DNA from: Pelargonium nanum
Lineage: Eukaryota > Streptophyta > Magnoliopsida > Geraniales > Geraniaceae
Assembly: GCA_036897485.1 (NCBI GenBank)
Contig: JAYMTF010000288.1
Location: 1-41,102, forward strand
Length of the DNA: 41,102 nt
Reading direction: 5' to 3'
The position numbers were made by a program, and so were the translations under genes. The notes beneath the pieces are model-generated. The model worked only from the letters and a program-made list of their open reading frames with translations. It made no database searches and was not told the DNA's origin. Shown in pieces: positions 23,901 to 36,364 of this stretch (position 1 is its first letter; each line of letters opens with the position of its first letter).

Positions 23901-26900
23901 TGTCTAAGTTGATGAATTGTGCTGTGTACTGGGCCTCCATTTACTGGTTGGTACTGATAAGTTAGATTCAAGTTTCAAGTGGAGCTTTCTCGATGGCCAT
24001 GCTAATCCGTTTTTCTTTTCTTAACTCAATTTGCAGTTTTGTTTAATCATAATTTTTTCCTTCTCCATTGAAGGGTAGTTGTATATTAACATAGATGTAG
24101 TGGATTGTAGCACTTTGGGTCTGCCTGAAGGCATTATTGATTCACGAAAACTGAATTTGGAGAATCCCTTAGGTAATATTATATATGGCATCCATGGTTA
24201 ATATGCACGTTCATTCCCAGATCTTAAATATGGCTAGTTGAAAACCTTTATAGGTAGTTTGCTTCAAGTTCAATTATGGATGGTTATGTGACTTCATATC
24301 ATATCATGGGAAATTATTTATATATCCATTTGCAAGAAGTTTTTTTCTTTCTTGCTTAACCCATACTTTAATTTCAAAATTTGGTCATGAATACTTGTAC
24401 TCTCTCCGTCCTAAAACGAGTGTCCACTTTCTTATTTTTGTAAAAACTAAGAACAAGTTAGTTAGAGTTGGACATTCCCCCTTAAACCCCCATGTAGTCT
24501 TGTTGTAACAAACTCAAGGGGTTCTAACTAACTTATCTCAGGGATATTGTTGGTAATTCATGCATAACTTACCAAAAGGGAAAGTGGAATCTCATTTTGG
24601 ACATTTATTTTTAAAGAAAAAGCGAACACACATTTTGAGACGAAGGAATCTTACTTAAGTTCTTGGATGAGTTAACAAGTTCTTTGGACTACTGCTTCTC
24701 ATTTGATTGTCTTGTTTGGAAGAATGCAGGTGCTTTTACAAGTGAATATTGGTGTTGATTTTTTGAGAGACCCTGTCATTGAAATTCTTCAGTTTGAGAA
24801 ATATCAAGAGAAAAACTTATCTTCTAAGAAACAGGACAGCATAAATCATTCAAATCAGGATCCATGTGGAGAGCTCTTGAAATGGTTGCTTCCTTTGGAC
24901 AATGCTCAAGTTCCTCCATCTCGTCCTTCATCTCCTCCTTTAGCTGCAGCTTCAGGCAATACTAGTACACCTCAAAAATCTACTTCTGCAGCCTCATCTG
25001 GCTCCCAGCTCTTCTCTTTTGGGAACTTTAGAAGTTACTCTATGTCATCACTGCCTCAAAATCCTGCACCACCTGCTCAACCTCCCAAAACCCACAGTTC
25101 TAAACCAAAATTTGATCTTGAAGATTGGGATCAGGATTCTACCCAGAAGTTCTCAACAAGTAAAAAAACTGAAAGTGGAGGGCTTTTATCTTTCCGGGGT
25201 GTATCATTAGAGCGACAACGGTTTTCAGTCTCTTGTGGATTGGAGGGTATCTATATACCAGGAAGAAGGTGGAGAAGAAAACTTGAAATTATTCAACCTG
25301 TAGCAATCCATTCATTTGCTGCAAACTGCAATACAGCTGACCTTCTTTGTGTTCAGATAAAGGTCAGATTAATGATATTTATGGAACCAAGTTATTGGAT
25401 AAGGATGTTTGTTAGGTTATAATTTATAATTTTTGCTTCCTATGTGAAATAATTTATCAAGTTAATTGCAGAATATTTCGCCAGCACATACACCAGATGT
25501 TGTGATATATATAGATGCTATCACAATTGTTTTTGAGGAGGCATCAAAAGGTGGACAAACATCATCTTTACCAATTGCATGTATTGAAGCGGGAAATGAC
25601 CATAGCTTGCCAAATCTAGCCCTCAGGTTGTTGGTTACTCTAGATATCTTAATATGCTCAGTTTTTATAATTCTGCGACTTACCCTGGTTATTTTTTTGG
25701 AGTGATGCTTGTGTATTAAATTGTTGAGCATGAAATAATTATTAGAAGTAGTACATTATGTTTGCAGGTTTTGGAGTAGTCCCATATCAGTTAATGATGT
25801 GGTGAGCTGCTAGCTAATAATAATCTGGTCTCTGTGCTCATCACCAATCGGGTTTGAGTTGATTGAATTTCTGTAGTATCAGAGCATATTTAGTTCTAGC
25901 CTCCAGGCAAAGCTTGCCTCTGTGTTAGCAGGAGAGCTGAGGCAGTCCCACATCAATTAGTGCTGTGGTTCCCTACTAATTGAAAAGTTACACCGGACCT
26001 TTCATTTCTTTCTCATTTGGCTGCCATAACAATAATAGTAGGTGATTCTTCAAAGTTGGGTATTGCAGAATCAATGATCAATAACGGTGAAATGGTATAC
26101 AGTGTTAGATGTGTCAGCATACTGAACTATACTGTTAGTGTTATTTGTAGACAATAATGGTTTATTGCACAGTGCTTATTAGCATTGATGTCTATAGGTA
26201 TTAACTCCATATTATTGAAGGACTGGTGTAAATGGAAATAATTTATATTCTATCTAAAAACTTGTTAAAAGCTGTGGTTTGGTTTTTGTATGCTCACTAT
26301 CAGTTTGTTATTCCTATGGCAGGAGAGGTGAAGAACACTCTTTTATTCTCAAACCATCAACTTCTATATCTAAGAATTTCAAAAGCCATGGTCAAAAGAG
26401 TCCTCAATCGTCACAGTTGCAGGCTGGAAATGCAGCATCACAGTTACATCTTCCTTCTAAGACCTTTGAAGGAAGAACGAGTATTGCTACCACTGATCAG
26501 TATGCAATTATGGTATCTTGTCGGTGCAACTACTCTGGTATCTATATTGCTCATAGTTTAGCATGCAATCTGAAATAGTTTACTTGTTTTCATTTTGATA
26601 CTTTTCTCAATATTGTTTTTATATTTTAATTGTAGAATCAAGGTTGTTTTTCAAACAGCCAACTAGCTGGCGCCCAAGAATCTCAAGGGACCTTATGATT
26701 TCTATAGCATCTGAAATTTCAAGACAATATCCTGGAGCAAGTGGGAGAGTGTCTCAGCTTCCTGTTCAGGTGCTAACCCTTCAGGCTTCAAACTTGACAT
26801 CCGAAGATCTTACTTTAACAGTTCTTGCTCCAGCCTCCTTTAATTCACCGCCATCAGTAGTGTCTTTAAATTCCCCACCCTCGTCGCCAATGAGCCCATT

Positions 26901-28495
26901 CGTTGATTTTTCCGAGTTCACTGAAAAGAGTAGTGAAAGACGAGGCAATGCGATTCAGAGGCTGACTTCAGCACCTGCTGTGTTAGACATGAATGCGAAA
27001 CAGAATGCTGATAGTACAGAGTCAAGAGACCGGTCATACTCTTTTAAACAACAGGGCAGTCCTACACCTGATGTCGTTCCAAATGCTGGGGTTGGCTGTA
27101 CGCATTTGTGGCTGCATAGCAGAGTTCCATTAGGGTAATAAATCTCTTCTCATTTATCTTGTTCATTTTTAAGGTTACAAAATGATTAAAAAAATTGTTA
27201 TGGTCGCATCAGACGTGTTCCTTCTCAATCTACGGCGACCATGAAGCTTGAGCTGCTGCCATTGACTGATGGCATAATTGCACTCGATACTTTACAGATT
27301 GATGTGAAAGAGAAAGGTACCCATTTGACTCTCTCTCACTCTGTCAGACACACGCACACACAAACCGCGCACACAGACGCTCATTTTGTTTGATGCATTA
27401 TCCATCCATTATTAGAAGAAATATGCAGTCTATGCCTTATGAATGTACTTGGATCGTGTTATGAAGTTCTTTCTTGGCTTACCATGAGGAACAATCTTAT
27501 CGCCTTACAGCTCATTCAATGTGGTCAATTGTCATTCCTGTTAGCATGTTTCTTTCCTTCATTGTCTTGTTTATCAAACTTGATTAAGGAAATGCTAGAG
27601 AGCTAGGCCATCTTCCACGGTTCCACTCCTGCATGTGAAACAGCAAGAAAGAAAATGAGACCCAGTTTTAGGCTTTAGCACATACAACGTGAACACAATG
27701 CATAGATGCTGAGAGACCCATGGTAGTGGTTATACATACATAAACAATTTACCATATAGATACCTTTTTAGTAGTTCATGAAGCTGATCTAGTTGCATTG
27801 ACGACCTTTTTAGTAGTTTATGAAGCTGACCTAGATGTATTGACCGGGGATAGGTAATTTTATCTGTGAATGGTTTGCATACTGGAAACATTTTTTTGGT
27901 TTTAGAGAAATTGCATATAACCTCTATGAACCTGTCACTTAATGCACATGATTTCATATAACTTTTTTTTCGAAACACTTAACATCCCACTAACTTTTTC
28001 AAACCCGTCCCGTCAATTAAATCTAACTGAAAAAACAAAATTTACAAAATACCCTTATAATCTCTTGAAACTTTAAGGAGCTACACACCATTCTCACACA
28101 TTTTATTCACTAAGACAGACAACATCACTCTCTCAAGTATCGCTAAAAATACACACTAAACTATATTTTGGGAAATAGATAGGAAAATTTGGGAATTACT
28201 ATAAAATAACAAATCACATGCAGTTCATGTGATAAGAGAAGGTTTTTTCAATTAGAATTAAGCATTAACTGGCAAAACGAGTTTGGAAAATTTTGTGGTT
28301 ATCAGTTTTGAAAGAAGTTCTGCAAAATCATGTGCATTAAGTGACAAGTAAAACCCTTTATTTTTTTATCAACAAGAAAATCAGAAATGCAAGTGTCGTT
28401 GAGATCTACCTTATGGTATAACAGGTCGTACGTATATCCCCGAGTGCTCACTGATGATAAACGCGACTTCCAGCATTTCCACCGGGATTGTTTAG
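20983..28495 (+). CDS. TRIPP: TRIPP-type TRAPPII-associated trafficking protein
   Basis: Identified by recall as the plant-specific TRAPP-Interacting Plant Protein (Arabidopsis At3g17900, about 838 residues), a TRAPPII-associated factor acting in trafficking at the Golgi/trans-Golgi network. Coding exons: 20983-21223, 21921-21998, 22102-22649, 24730-25362, 25472-25626, 26323-26537, 26636-27134, 27213-27316, 28425-28495. All junctions are GT-AG and the joined frame gives 847 residues. Visible features: N terminus MNFLLRTSTV, an acidic stretch ending SDVSEEEGW (about 60-73), then a beta-rich part with FVFPGEQLHILACLSACK. Next come a charged segment with RMEEYKRQTEKLLQRF, a Pro/Ser-rich linker (about 350-440), RLFFKQPTSWRPRISRDL (about 625) and a C-terminal beta-rich part with GCTHLWLHSRVPLGRVPSQS. 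The protein ends TYIPECSLMINATSSISTGI plus Val. No enzyme motif or membrane segment is seen. Introns of 697, 2080, 696 and 1108 bp carry transposons. The gene structure is firm; the name is less so. Confidence 0.85.
24400..24651. mobile_element. Second Stowaway-like MITE, in the TRIPP intron 22650-24729
   Basis: The left end CTCTCTCCGTCCTAAAACGAG and right end CACATTTTGAGACGAAGGAA-type sequence are diverged inverted repeats, flanked by TA at 24398-24399 and 24652-24653. The interior matches the element at 20378 over most of its length (GTTGTAACAA, TAACTAACTTAT, GGTAATTCATGCATAACTTA). It is more decayed at its ends than the first copy. Confidence 0.85.
27763..27844. repeat. 42-bp tandem duplication in the last TRIPP intron
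   Basis: CCTTTTTAGTAGTTCATGAA at 27763 recurs at 27805 as CCTTTTTAGTAGTTTATGAA, and similarity runs to GCATTGAC / GTATTGAC. There are about five differences per unit. Non-coding. Confidence 0.85.
27885..28375. mobile_element. Large inverted-repeat element in the last TRIPP intron
   Basis: The 22 bases at 27933-27954 are the exact reverse complement of 28325-28346. On their inner sides the arms stay alignable for roughly 80 more bases: AAATCTAACTGAAAAA near 28019 against its inverted partner TTTTTCAATTAGAATTAA near 28245-28263. The arms enclose about 200 bp. This is the shape of a MITE with long terminal inverted repeats, and the intron transcript could fold into a long hairpin. Exact ends and target duplications are unclear. 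The right end lies about 50-80 bp before the last coding exon. Confidence 0.7.
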
Positions 28496-31400
28496 AAGGT
28501 CTCATTTCCACTTTACTCTTCACATTCATACCACATTTCACCATTCACTCTTTGAGAGAAACTCGAAGCTTTGTACATCATTGACAGGTGTATCGTGTTC
28601 GTAGCTTATTCTTCAGACGTGTATCGTCAACATATGAGCCTTCTCTCGCAGGTTTAACGTTAAATATATCCTTACATAGCATATTGTAAAACCATGATTT
28701 GAGAAAGGCACTTGTTGCATACACTGAAGTGGAAAAGAGTGTACTGTTTGTAGATGAGGCCATGAGGGTCCTATAATGTGAATTGTATTCAACCTTAGGC
28801 AATGCCAAATGTGTTTCATTTTTGTTTCCATTTTCTTCACAGCATTAGTTGATATGCAGATATACTGAAACCACTTTAAATTTCTGTCTAAATAAATGTG
28901 ATTTTTGCGAAGAAAATTATACATGTCTCAGATTTTGTACAAAATAACGTGACAATCTGTTTAACTTATATATTTTTAATACTTTTGTTGTTTGAAATTA
29001 TATTTCAACAAATAATGATTCGATGTATATGATATCACCGATCTCTCGTAAATCTTTGGTGCAAAATGTCAGATTTATGAGATGCATTGTGCACATGACA
29101 CATTGTTATTCAACTAAGTAATTATTAATTAAATGATTAATGATGACATAACATATCATCTTGTACAAATATTTTGTGTAGTACCAGAAAAAAGAAAAAA
29201 TAAATAAATTTACTCTTTTTGTATTCTTGATTTTCCTTTTGCTAAGTTTAACAGTGAATCATAATTTGAGCAATGCTATTTCATTTTCCATCTAAACTTT
29301 ACAGCTATAATATTAACAATAATATATTAGATTCTTTTTCCTCAATATATTATCATATGTTTTAATTTCAAATTAAAGTGGATTAATTCACCTTTTTAAT
29401 AATTAAATATAATGTAACTTAATTTCAAAACCTCTTGGTATTGGTAGCAAGAATGGAGTAATTCACATTTTCAAACTCAATTACTCTAGGCTTTAACAAT
29501 TATGGTAATGACCTGAAGATATTATTAATTAACGTGAACCAAACAAATATTAAATTATTAAAAAAACAATAATTGTAATGATGCCGCTGAAAAAACATTA
29601 TAAACTAATTCGACTAATAAGAGCCTACGCATATATGAGGCACGAATGTGAAAAATGTGAAAGACGTATCAGGCTTATTTATTGTAGCACGGGCCAACAC
29701 CACACCCACAATCTTTTGGAGACATATGTTCAAATTTTCACTTAGCGACGTGTTACTTCTTCACAAAATTCAAGAATTTTAATAAAAAAGACATATCTCT
29801 AAAACGCGTACAAGAAGATAACTTAAACAAAATTATCAAAATCAACATGCGCATCTATTATATTTATAGATTATATTCTCCAAAAGTTACATCCCAAGTA
29901 TCACAATCTTATATCTACAAAATAATTCATAACTAACTTGGTAGAGATCCGAAGACATAATCAATTTTTATTGAAATTCTTATATGACAATATTTTATCC
30001 GCTAAAACTTGTCTCTCAGCAAGGAGATATGCTAAAACTTATATCATCATCATAACATGCCCCAAAACTGATGTTTTAGCAAGAAAAAATAGTACTAATA
30101 TAACATTTTAATCTTGCCAACAAAATGGAGTTAAATAATTTGTCTCTTATGAACGAACACTTCTTTAGAGTATTGTCTTGTTTTGACCATTGATTTGATC
30201 ATTTTTAAATTTTAATTATAAGCTAAAAACTAAACAATCATAGACGAGTATAACCAAATCAGTAACCGCATTATTTTCGAGTGTTGTGTTGCCAAATAGC
30301 TTGTGGATTGGATTAATAAACGCAAACGCTCTAATAAAGTATAATTTTTTTTAAGTGACGAGACATGTTAGTATTGACGAAATGTAATTCAATAAAAATA
30401 CGTGTTTTTTGGCTTTGCTTATTTAAGCATGCAACCCACATTGTCTTGTATAATTATAACATACCCCAAAACTAACATTGTAGTCAATGATAATAATACA
30501 AATTAAAATAATACTAATTACTTTTTTTTTTAAATGTGTCACCAAAAAATAACATATTTTTGGAAGAGATGCATTCTAAACAATCATAAACATAAACAAG
30601 CAATTTTTTTTTTATAAATATTATTATCATAAACAAGCAATATATAATAATGAGAAACCAAATAATTAGTAAATAGAATAGAATTAATTAGTGTTAATGA
30701 CAACATAGTTTGGTGTTAATAGTCAGCAAAGAAGGCAAGTGATGAGATCAATGTGACGCGCGTGTTCACGTTCGCCAGCCGAGGCAGACACGTCACCTTC
30801 TCTGTGGGTCCCGCGCCCACTTTCTCTCTCCTGCCCGAAACCCATAGCTGCCCGTGTTTTCCACTTCCGTTCCCTGCCCGAACTGCCCGTCCCCACACGC
30901 CACTCAGGAACATCTCCTACGGTCAGCTCCTCCGGGCAGCCCAAACTGCTGCCAGTTTTCTCCGGGCAGCTCGATTTGCTTTTCTGGTCTTCGATTCGAC
31001 TGAATTTTTAGTAAAAAAGGAGAGAGAGAATCGATAATTCGGATTTATTTGTATAAATTTCAAAATTATGTATAAAAAAATTCATTTATTTTAGTTTCAC
31101 ACTCCTCTTAAGCTCTTCTTTTAGTATTGAGGTCAGCTTTGTTGTGGGTCTCTATTTTCTGAGATTTCTGTATCTTTGAGCAGACATTTTTTCTGGGTTC
31201 AGCTCAGGTTTCTTGATTCTCCATCTGCTAGAGCAGAAGCAGATACTTGTCTTCAAAGGGCAGTGAGTTGATCAATCTGTTGCTTTTGAAAGGTCCTATC
31301 TTTATGATCTACTTCAGCTGATCTAGCTGTTTTCTCAACTGGGTCTGTTTTGTATCCCCTGATTTTGGTGGGGTTTGAGGATAAAGTTTCCAAATTTTTG

Positions 31401-31524
31401 GTGGGTTTTGGTGGTTTTGGTGTGAGCAAGTGAGTACATAGGTTTTTGCTTGGTGGGTGTTGAGGGGTTTCTTTGGGGGTGCTGTGGATGATAGTTGGGT
31501 CTCAGAATTTAGGGTTTGTGAGAT
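28496..31524. other. Spacer and upstream region of the kinase gene
   Basis: The first few hundred bases are the 3' UTR of the preceding gene. About 28920-29185 is a diverged inverted-repeat element, listed separately. About 29200-30700 is very AT-rich with no gene seen. GC rises sharply at about 30740-30960, where GACGCGCGTGTTCACG and GACACGTCACC occur. The stretch from about 31000 on, G/T-rich and ending in GGTTTGTGAGAT before the ATG, is probably the 5' leader of the kinase transcript, possibly with an intron. Confidence 0.6.
28920..29185. mobile_element. Diverged copy of the 821-1120 MITE family
   Basis: The left side has GATTTTGTACAAAATAACGTG and the right side ATCTTGTACAAATATTTTGTG, echoing the TTTTGTACAAAAAT ends of the first element. 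The interiors also correspond: TATATGATATCACCGATCTC here versus TATATGATAACACCACCCTC there, then CGTAAATCTTTGGTGC versus CATGAATTTCTGGCGC. This copy is far more decayed and its boundaries are approximate. Confidence 0.6.
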
Positions 31525-31550
31525 ATGGGATCAGGTGGTGGGGATGGTAA
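31488..31550 (+). other. Upstream ORF overlapping the kinase start
   Basis: An ATG at 31488 opens a 20-codon frame ending at TAA 31548-31550. It overlaps the main ATG (31525) in a different frame. A second tiny frame of five codons plus stop lies at 31304-31321. If both are in the transcript they could reduce translation of the kinase. The transcription start is unknown, and no conservation can be judged here. Confidence 0.4.
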
Positions 31551-34500
31551 GGTGGAGTCTTGGGAGGTGTGCAAAAAAGAAAAGGCAGGGAAGAAGAAGA
31601 AGAAGGATGATGGTGTAGTGGTGGTGGTGGAAGAGGAGGAAGAGGAGGAGACTGGGTGTTGGGTTAAGTGGAGGTTTATTGGAAGCTGCATTTCTTCAAG
31701 ATCCAAAGTTGATAGCTCTGTGAGTGGGACCAGTACTCATTATGGTAAGCTATTATCATTGTTTTCTAGTTGATGTGCTTGTGATTTGGTTTCTGCTGGC
31801 TGTGTGATTTGTGGCTTTTGTTTGATTTGTTGTCTTAAATGATGTGGTGAATTGCTGTGTTGTTTCTGTGTTTGTGGATGTCTTTATACTAAATTCCAAT
31901 GGCTTAAAATTGCATCTTAGTTGGAGCAAGTAATATCTTAAAACCACAGCTTAACAATAGGAGTTGCTTCCAATTTCCTGAACTTGGTGAAATTATAAGT
32001 TAGGGACTCTCAGAATACGAGTCTTCTATGATGAAATGAAGTATCGGTTATTAGATTGTGTCTCGCATTCTTGATGGTATGCTTTAACAGATTCATGTCT
32101 AACAATTCAGCCATAATTAATCTCCAACGGCAATGCAACCAATGTTTTCAGGTTTGGCCTGCATTGCTGAAGGAACAATGCTGTATATTTTCTCTCGTCT
32201 TTAAGCATTATTTATGAATTTGTTACTTATTACATACAAAGGCTTTAGGACGCGGTTATATTGGTTGGATAAGATACTAGATTCAGACAATGATTGGACT
32301 GATGCACACCTCTTAACTTTAGTCAATGTCTCATTACCATGTAGGGATCAGTACAAAAATTTGGCCGGCAAAGTATAGAGTCAGGTTATTCCAAGTAACA
32401 AGATGATACAATACTTTAGATGGTGAATTTGTACTTGTGTGTTTCAATAATGACAAATTTGGGCCTTTGGATAGTAACTGGGTCTGTCATAGAAAATCGA
32501 TATATGATGAATGGTGCGGAAAAAGAAAGAAACAGAAAGTAATTTGTTTGACAAACCCAATCTGCTAACTAACTTTTAGAAATAACTGAATAGGTAATAG
32601 AAATGGGAAGATTAAAGGAATTTCTGAATGGGATATTCTGGATTTCTTGTGGATCGAAACTTGACTGTGTGAAAGGTCATTGAATGAATCTGTTGGACTA
32701 CATATCTGAACCTTAACAGGAAAGAAATTTATAGTTAGGGAAATATTATAGAGGTCATTGAGGTTCTAGTTACAGGATATCCTGAAGATAGAGAGCGACG
32801 TGGCGTTCAGAAGATCATAGTATTTTTTGGCCCATCCACTATATTATACTGTTATAGAAACTGGAAAGCAACCTCTGCCAAGTGTGCACTTATGTGTACA
32901 CAAATGTTGCTAACTCGTCTCTTTATTTCATTTAAATGTTCATGCATGTACTTAGTATTGAGAATGAAGTAATATTAACTTTATCTGCATTATGGTACCT
33001 GATGCGACGAATTGAGTGCTAAGGTTATGGAACTTTGTCGTTTTCTTTAATCTCAGTTTATACTCTAATATGTTTATTCTTGTTTGGGGTCAGCTGAAAG
33101 CAAATCTACAAATGATACAAGCAGAGACCAACCAGCAGTTCCCTTGGTCTCATCGACGACTACAACCACTAGTAATGCGGAAAGCAATTCATCCACTTCC
33201 AAACTTGAAGAGGAACTAAAAGTTGCTTCCCGGCTGCGAAAATTTGGATTTAATGATCTTAAATTAGCAACAAGAAATTTCAGACCTGAGAGTCTTCTTG
33301 GTGAAGGTGGTTTTGGTTGTGTCTTCAAGGGTTGGATTGAAGAAAACGGAACTGCTCCAGTCAAACCTGGCACGGGGCTAACTGTAGCTGTTAAAACTCT
33401 AAACAATGATGGGCTTCAGGGTCATAAAGAATGGCTGGTTTGGAACTTTTCTAACCTTGTCACTTCCATTACAAGCTTTTGATCACACTTTTTCTTTATT
33501 GATTAATTACTTTTAAGTTGCCTCTCTAACTATGGATTTCTCTCATGGCAGGCTGAAGTGAATTTTCTTGGTGACCTTGTGCACCCTAACTTGGTTAAAT
33601 TAATCGGGTACTGCATTGAAGATGACCAGAGGTTGCTTGTATATGAGTTCATGCCTCGAGGAAGTTTGGAGAACCATCTATTCAGGAGTATGCCCCTATC
33701 ATTTTGACTGCCGGTTTTGATCCCATCTTTGATTTACAGATCAGAAATTTCTATCTAAAGAAAAATATCATTCATGTAACATATCCTTTTGGGTGGATTA
33801 TAACCATTATTGAAATTTTATCCATGCATACCATTTCACTTGATGAAAGCGCGGTTCCTTCCATGGGAACGGTCAAATCCAATTTTCTTGCCATTAGATC
33901 ATGAGTTTGAATTGTCATTTTTTTACTTTCTCGGGTAATAACTGTATTTTATGCAGGGTCTCTGCCTCTTCCTTGGTCTATTAGGATGAAAATTGCACTA
34001 GGTGCTGCAAAGGGTCTTGCTTTTCTTCATGAGGAAGCAGAAAGGCCAGTAATTTACCGTGATTTCAAAACCTCCAACATCCTACTAGATGCGGTATGTA
34101 CCGATTATTGCCAAATTTCATTCTCAACTACTGTTTGCATTCTTAATATAATTTTTATAATGTCAGGAATACAATGCCAAGCTCTCTGATTTTGGACTTG
34201 CTAAAGATGGCCCTGAAGGAGACAAGACTCATGTCTCAACCCGTGTTATGGGAACTTATGGTTATGCAGCTCCGGAATATGTAATGACAGGTAAGTTAAT
34301 TAAATCCAAATCATACTTAAATCTCTTTGCCTTGGCTACAAGCCTACAATGTTATCAAGTAAAAGATGACTTTACTGAGTACCACAAGTACATGTTAGAA
34401 AATATATAAGCTATTGGTAGTTCTTATGATCGTTACTTTTACCCGATGTAATTTATTAGGAGATCTCATAATTGTTACTGAAAACCCCCACATGGACAGG

Positions 34501-35171
34501 TTTAAGTGTTAACTAGCCAGGTTTTTGTTTTGATAGATCTTTGTGAATTGGATTTGAAAAGTCTGAAACAAAATCAATGCACATCTCGTGGGAGTTGGGA
34601 CTTTCTTTGCCTTTTATCTATTCTAATCAGAGCACGTGTTCCTGTCTCAGGGCATCTTACATCGAGGAGTGATGTCTACAGCTTTGGTGTGGTTCTACTG
34701 GAGATGTTATCAGGCAGAAGATCCATGGACAAAAACCGGCCTAATGGAGAACATAATCTTGTTGAATGGGCTCGGCCACATTTAGGAGAAAGAAAAAGAT
34801 TCTACAGATTGCTAGACCCTCGACTTGAAGGTCACTTTTCGATAAAAGGTGCCCAGAAAGCTGCACAGTTGGCTGCTCATTGTCTTAGTCGAGATCCTAA
34901 AGCCAGGCCCCGAATGAGTGAAGTTGTTGAAGTCTTGAAGCCTCTACCAAATCTCAAGGACATGGCCAGTTCATCATATTATTTCCAGACTATGCAAGCT
35001 GACCGTGTTGGAGCCAGCCCAAATACTAGAAATGGTGTTCGATCACAGGCAGGATCGCTTTCAAGGAATGGTCAGCAACAAAGGAGCCTCTCGATATCAA
35101 ATGGCTCTTATGCTTCTCCATATCATCATCAGTATCCTCACCCATCTCCAAAACCCAGTGGTAAACCATAA
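31525..35171 (+). CDS. PBL34: Receptor-like cytoplasmic kinase, subfamily VII (PBL34 type)
   Basis: Serine/threonine kinase of the PBS1-like family; Arabidopsis PBL34/35/36 act downstream of cell-surface receptors in immune signalling. Exons: 31525-31744, 33094-33437, 33552-33687, 33957-34093, 34167-34290, 34651-35171. All are GT-AG, and the total is 493 residues, close to Arabidopsis PBL34. The N terminus MGSGG has Gly2 for possible myristoylation, followed by a Lys-rich run, a Val/Glu run and Cys-containing GCWVKW / GSCISS segments that could be palmitoylated. Kinase domain about 125-415: glycine loop GEGGFGCVF (143-151), VAVKTL with Lys174, Glu190 in the C helix, [14 protein letters not shown] with catalytic Asp269 (an RD kinase), SDFGLAKD with Asp287, activation segment [17 protein letters not shown], then [14 protein letters not shown] and [10 protein letters not shown]. 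The tail is Ser/Pro/Tyr/His-rich. All catalytic residues are present. Intron 1 is 1349 bp with nothing recognised. PBL34, 35 and 36 cannot be told apart safely from sequence alone. Confidence 0.94.
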
Positions 35172-36364
35172 CATTGGGACGGTCCTCAAGTATTTTGCAT
35201 TCTCACCCCTTTTTATCATCCATTTCCTTCTTTTCTTTTCGTTTTTGTTTTGACCCAGTATAGATGTATCTTCTGTCAATCATTTGTTCTTGGATAACTG
35301 GAAAAGCAACAGAGAAACATGTTTGCTTTATGTTGTGTTTTAGAGTGATGGACCTCCCAGCAAGATAGAATTGTCAAGGTAGGGGAAGCTGGTAGAGCAA
35401 ATTGTCTGTCAACTAAAATGTTAACTCTGGAAATATTGAATGTTATGGCCTCATTGCCCTTTTCATATCATTTTTCATCTCATTCCTTGTTGGTCAAATC
35501 AGAGTGATCAATTATTTCAATGGCAGAGAGAGAGAAGTCATACTCAAACTTGTATATGTTGAAAAAATTGATGCATTAACAAGATGGTATATTATGGATG
35601 GGGAGGAAGTGTCACTTAGAAACCTAAAAGAGAAGTAACTTTTAACAGATCTATGATAGTTGAGGCAAAGAGATAATGGATCTGTAAACATGTAATGTAG
35701 GTTTTCTGTGGCTTCTCTTGGTAGTGCATGAAATGTATAGGTGACAAGATCCACAAGAACACTTCAAGATGTTCGGGTTGCAAATCAGGTTAGGTCTCAC
35801 TTTTAGGGGCGGATTCGTTAACGGGTTGCCCAATCCTACCCAAAAGTTTGTCAAAATGGATTTTTTTGAGTGTCCACAACTTCAGGTTCAAATTGCAGGC
35901 TCTATCATAATGATTTGACAATTCAATTGAAAGATGAACTTCATAACTACTTTTAAGAGGAAAACTGAAGTCTTCATATGACAGTACACCAAGTTTCAAA
36001 ATTCAAATGCTGTCTATCATTGAATATGAAGGCATCTGATTGGAGGGGACCATATCTACTTTGCATAAAGAGCATATTTCCTGCCTATTTATGATCAAAA
36101 ACATAAAAAAGAAAAGAAAAAAAGCACATGAACTCAACAACATGAAGGAAAAATAGTCCATGAATGAAGCTTTCAAATAGTTGAAGGAGCATTCTATTCA
36201 AATCAGATCAACCTCATTTTGTTAAGATATTAGTGCACATACTTCCATCTAATTTTGAGTCTTACATATACATAAACATCTACACAAGTTCACTTCTCAA
36301 GGAGTCTCCAGCTTGAGGAACACAAATCCTTATTTGTTTCTATGTATGGATGGTGTTACGTATC
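35172..36364. other. Convergent spacer between kinase and dioxygenase genes
   Basis: This 1.2-kb stretch contains the 3' UTRs of both converging genes. No further exon, repeat or RNA gene was recognised. Short open frames on both strands have no family similarity. Confidence 0.6.

Noticed and set aside
25769..25800. Possible small extra exon after TTTGCAG in the TRIPP intron 25627-26322
   Set aside because: It contains an in-frame stop (TTTTGGAGTAG) in the needed phase, and exons 6 and 7 already join in frame to give LALRRGEEHSF.
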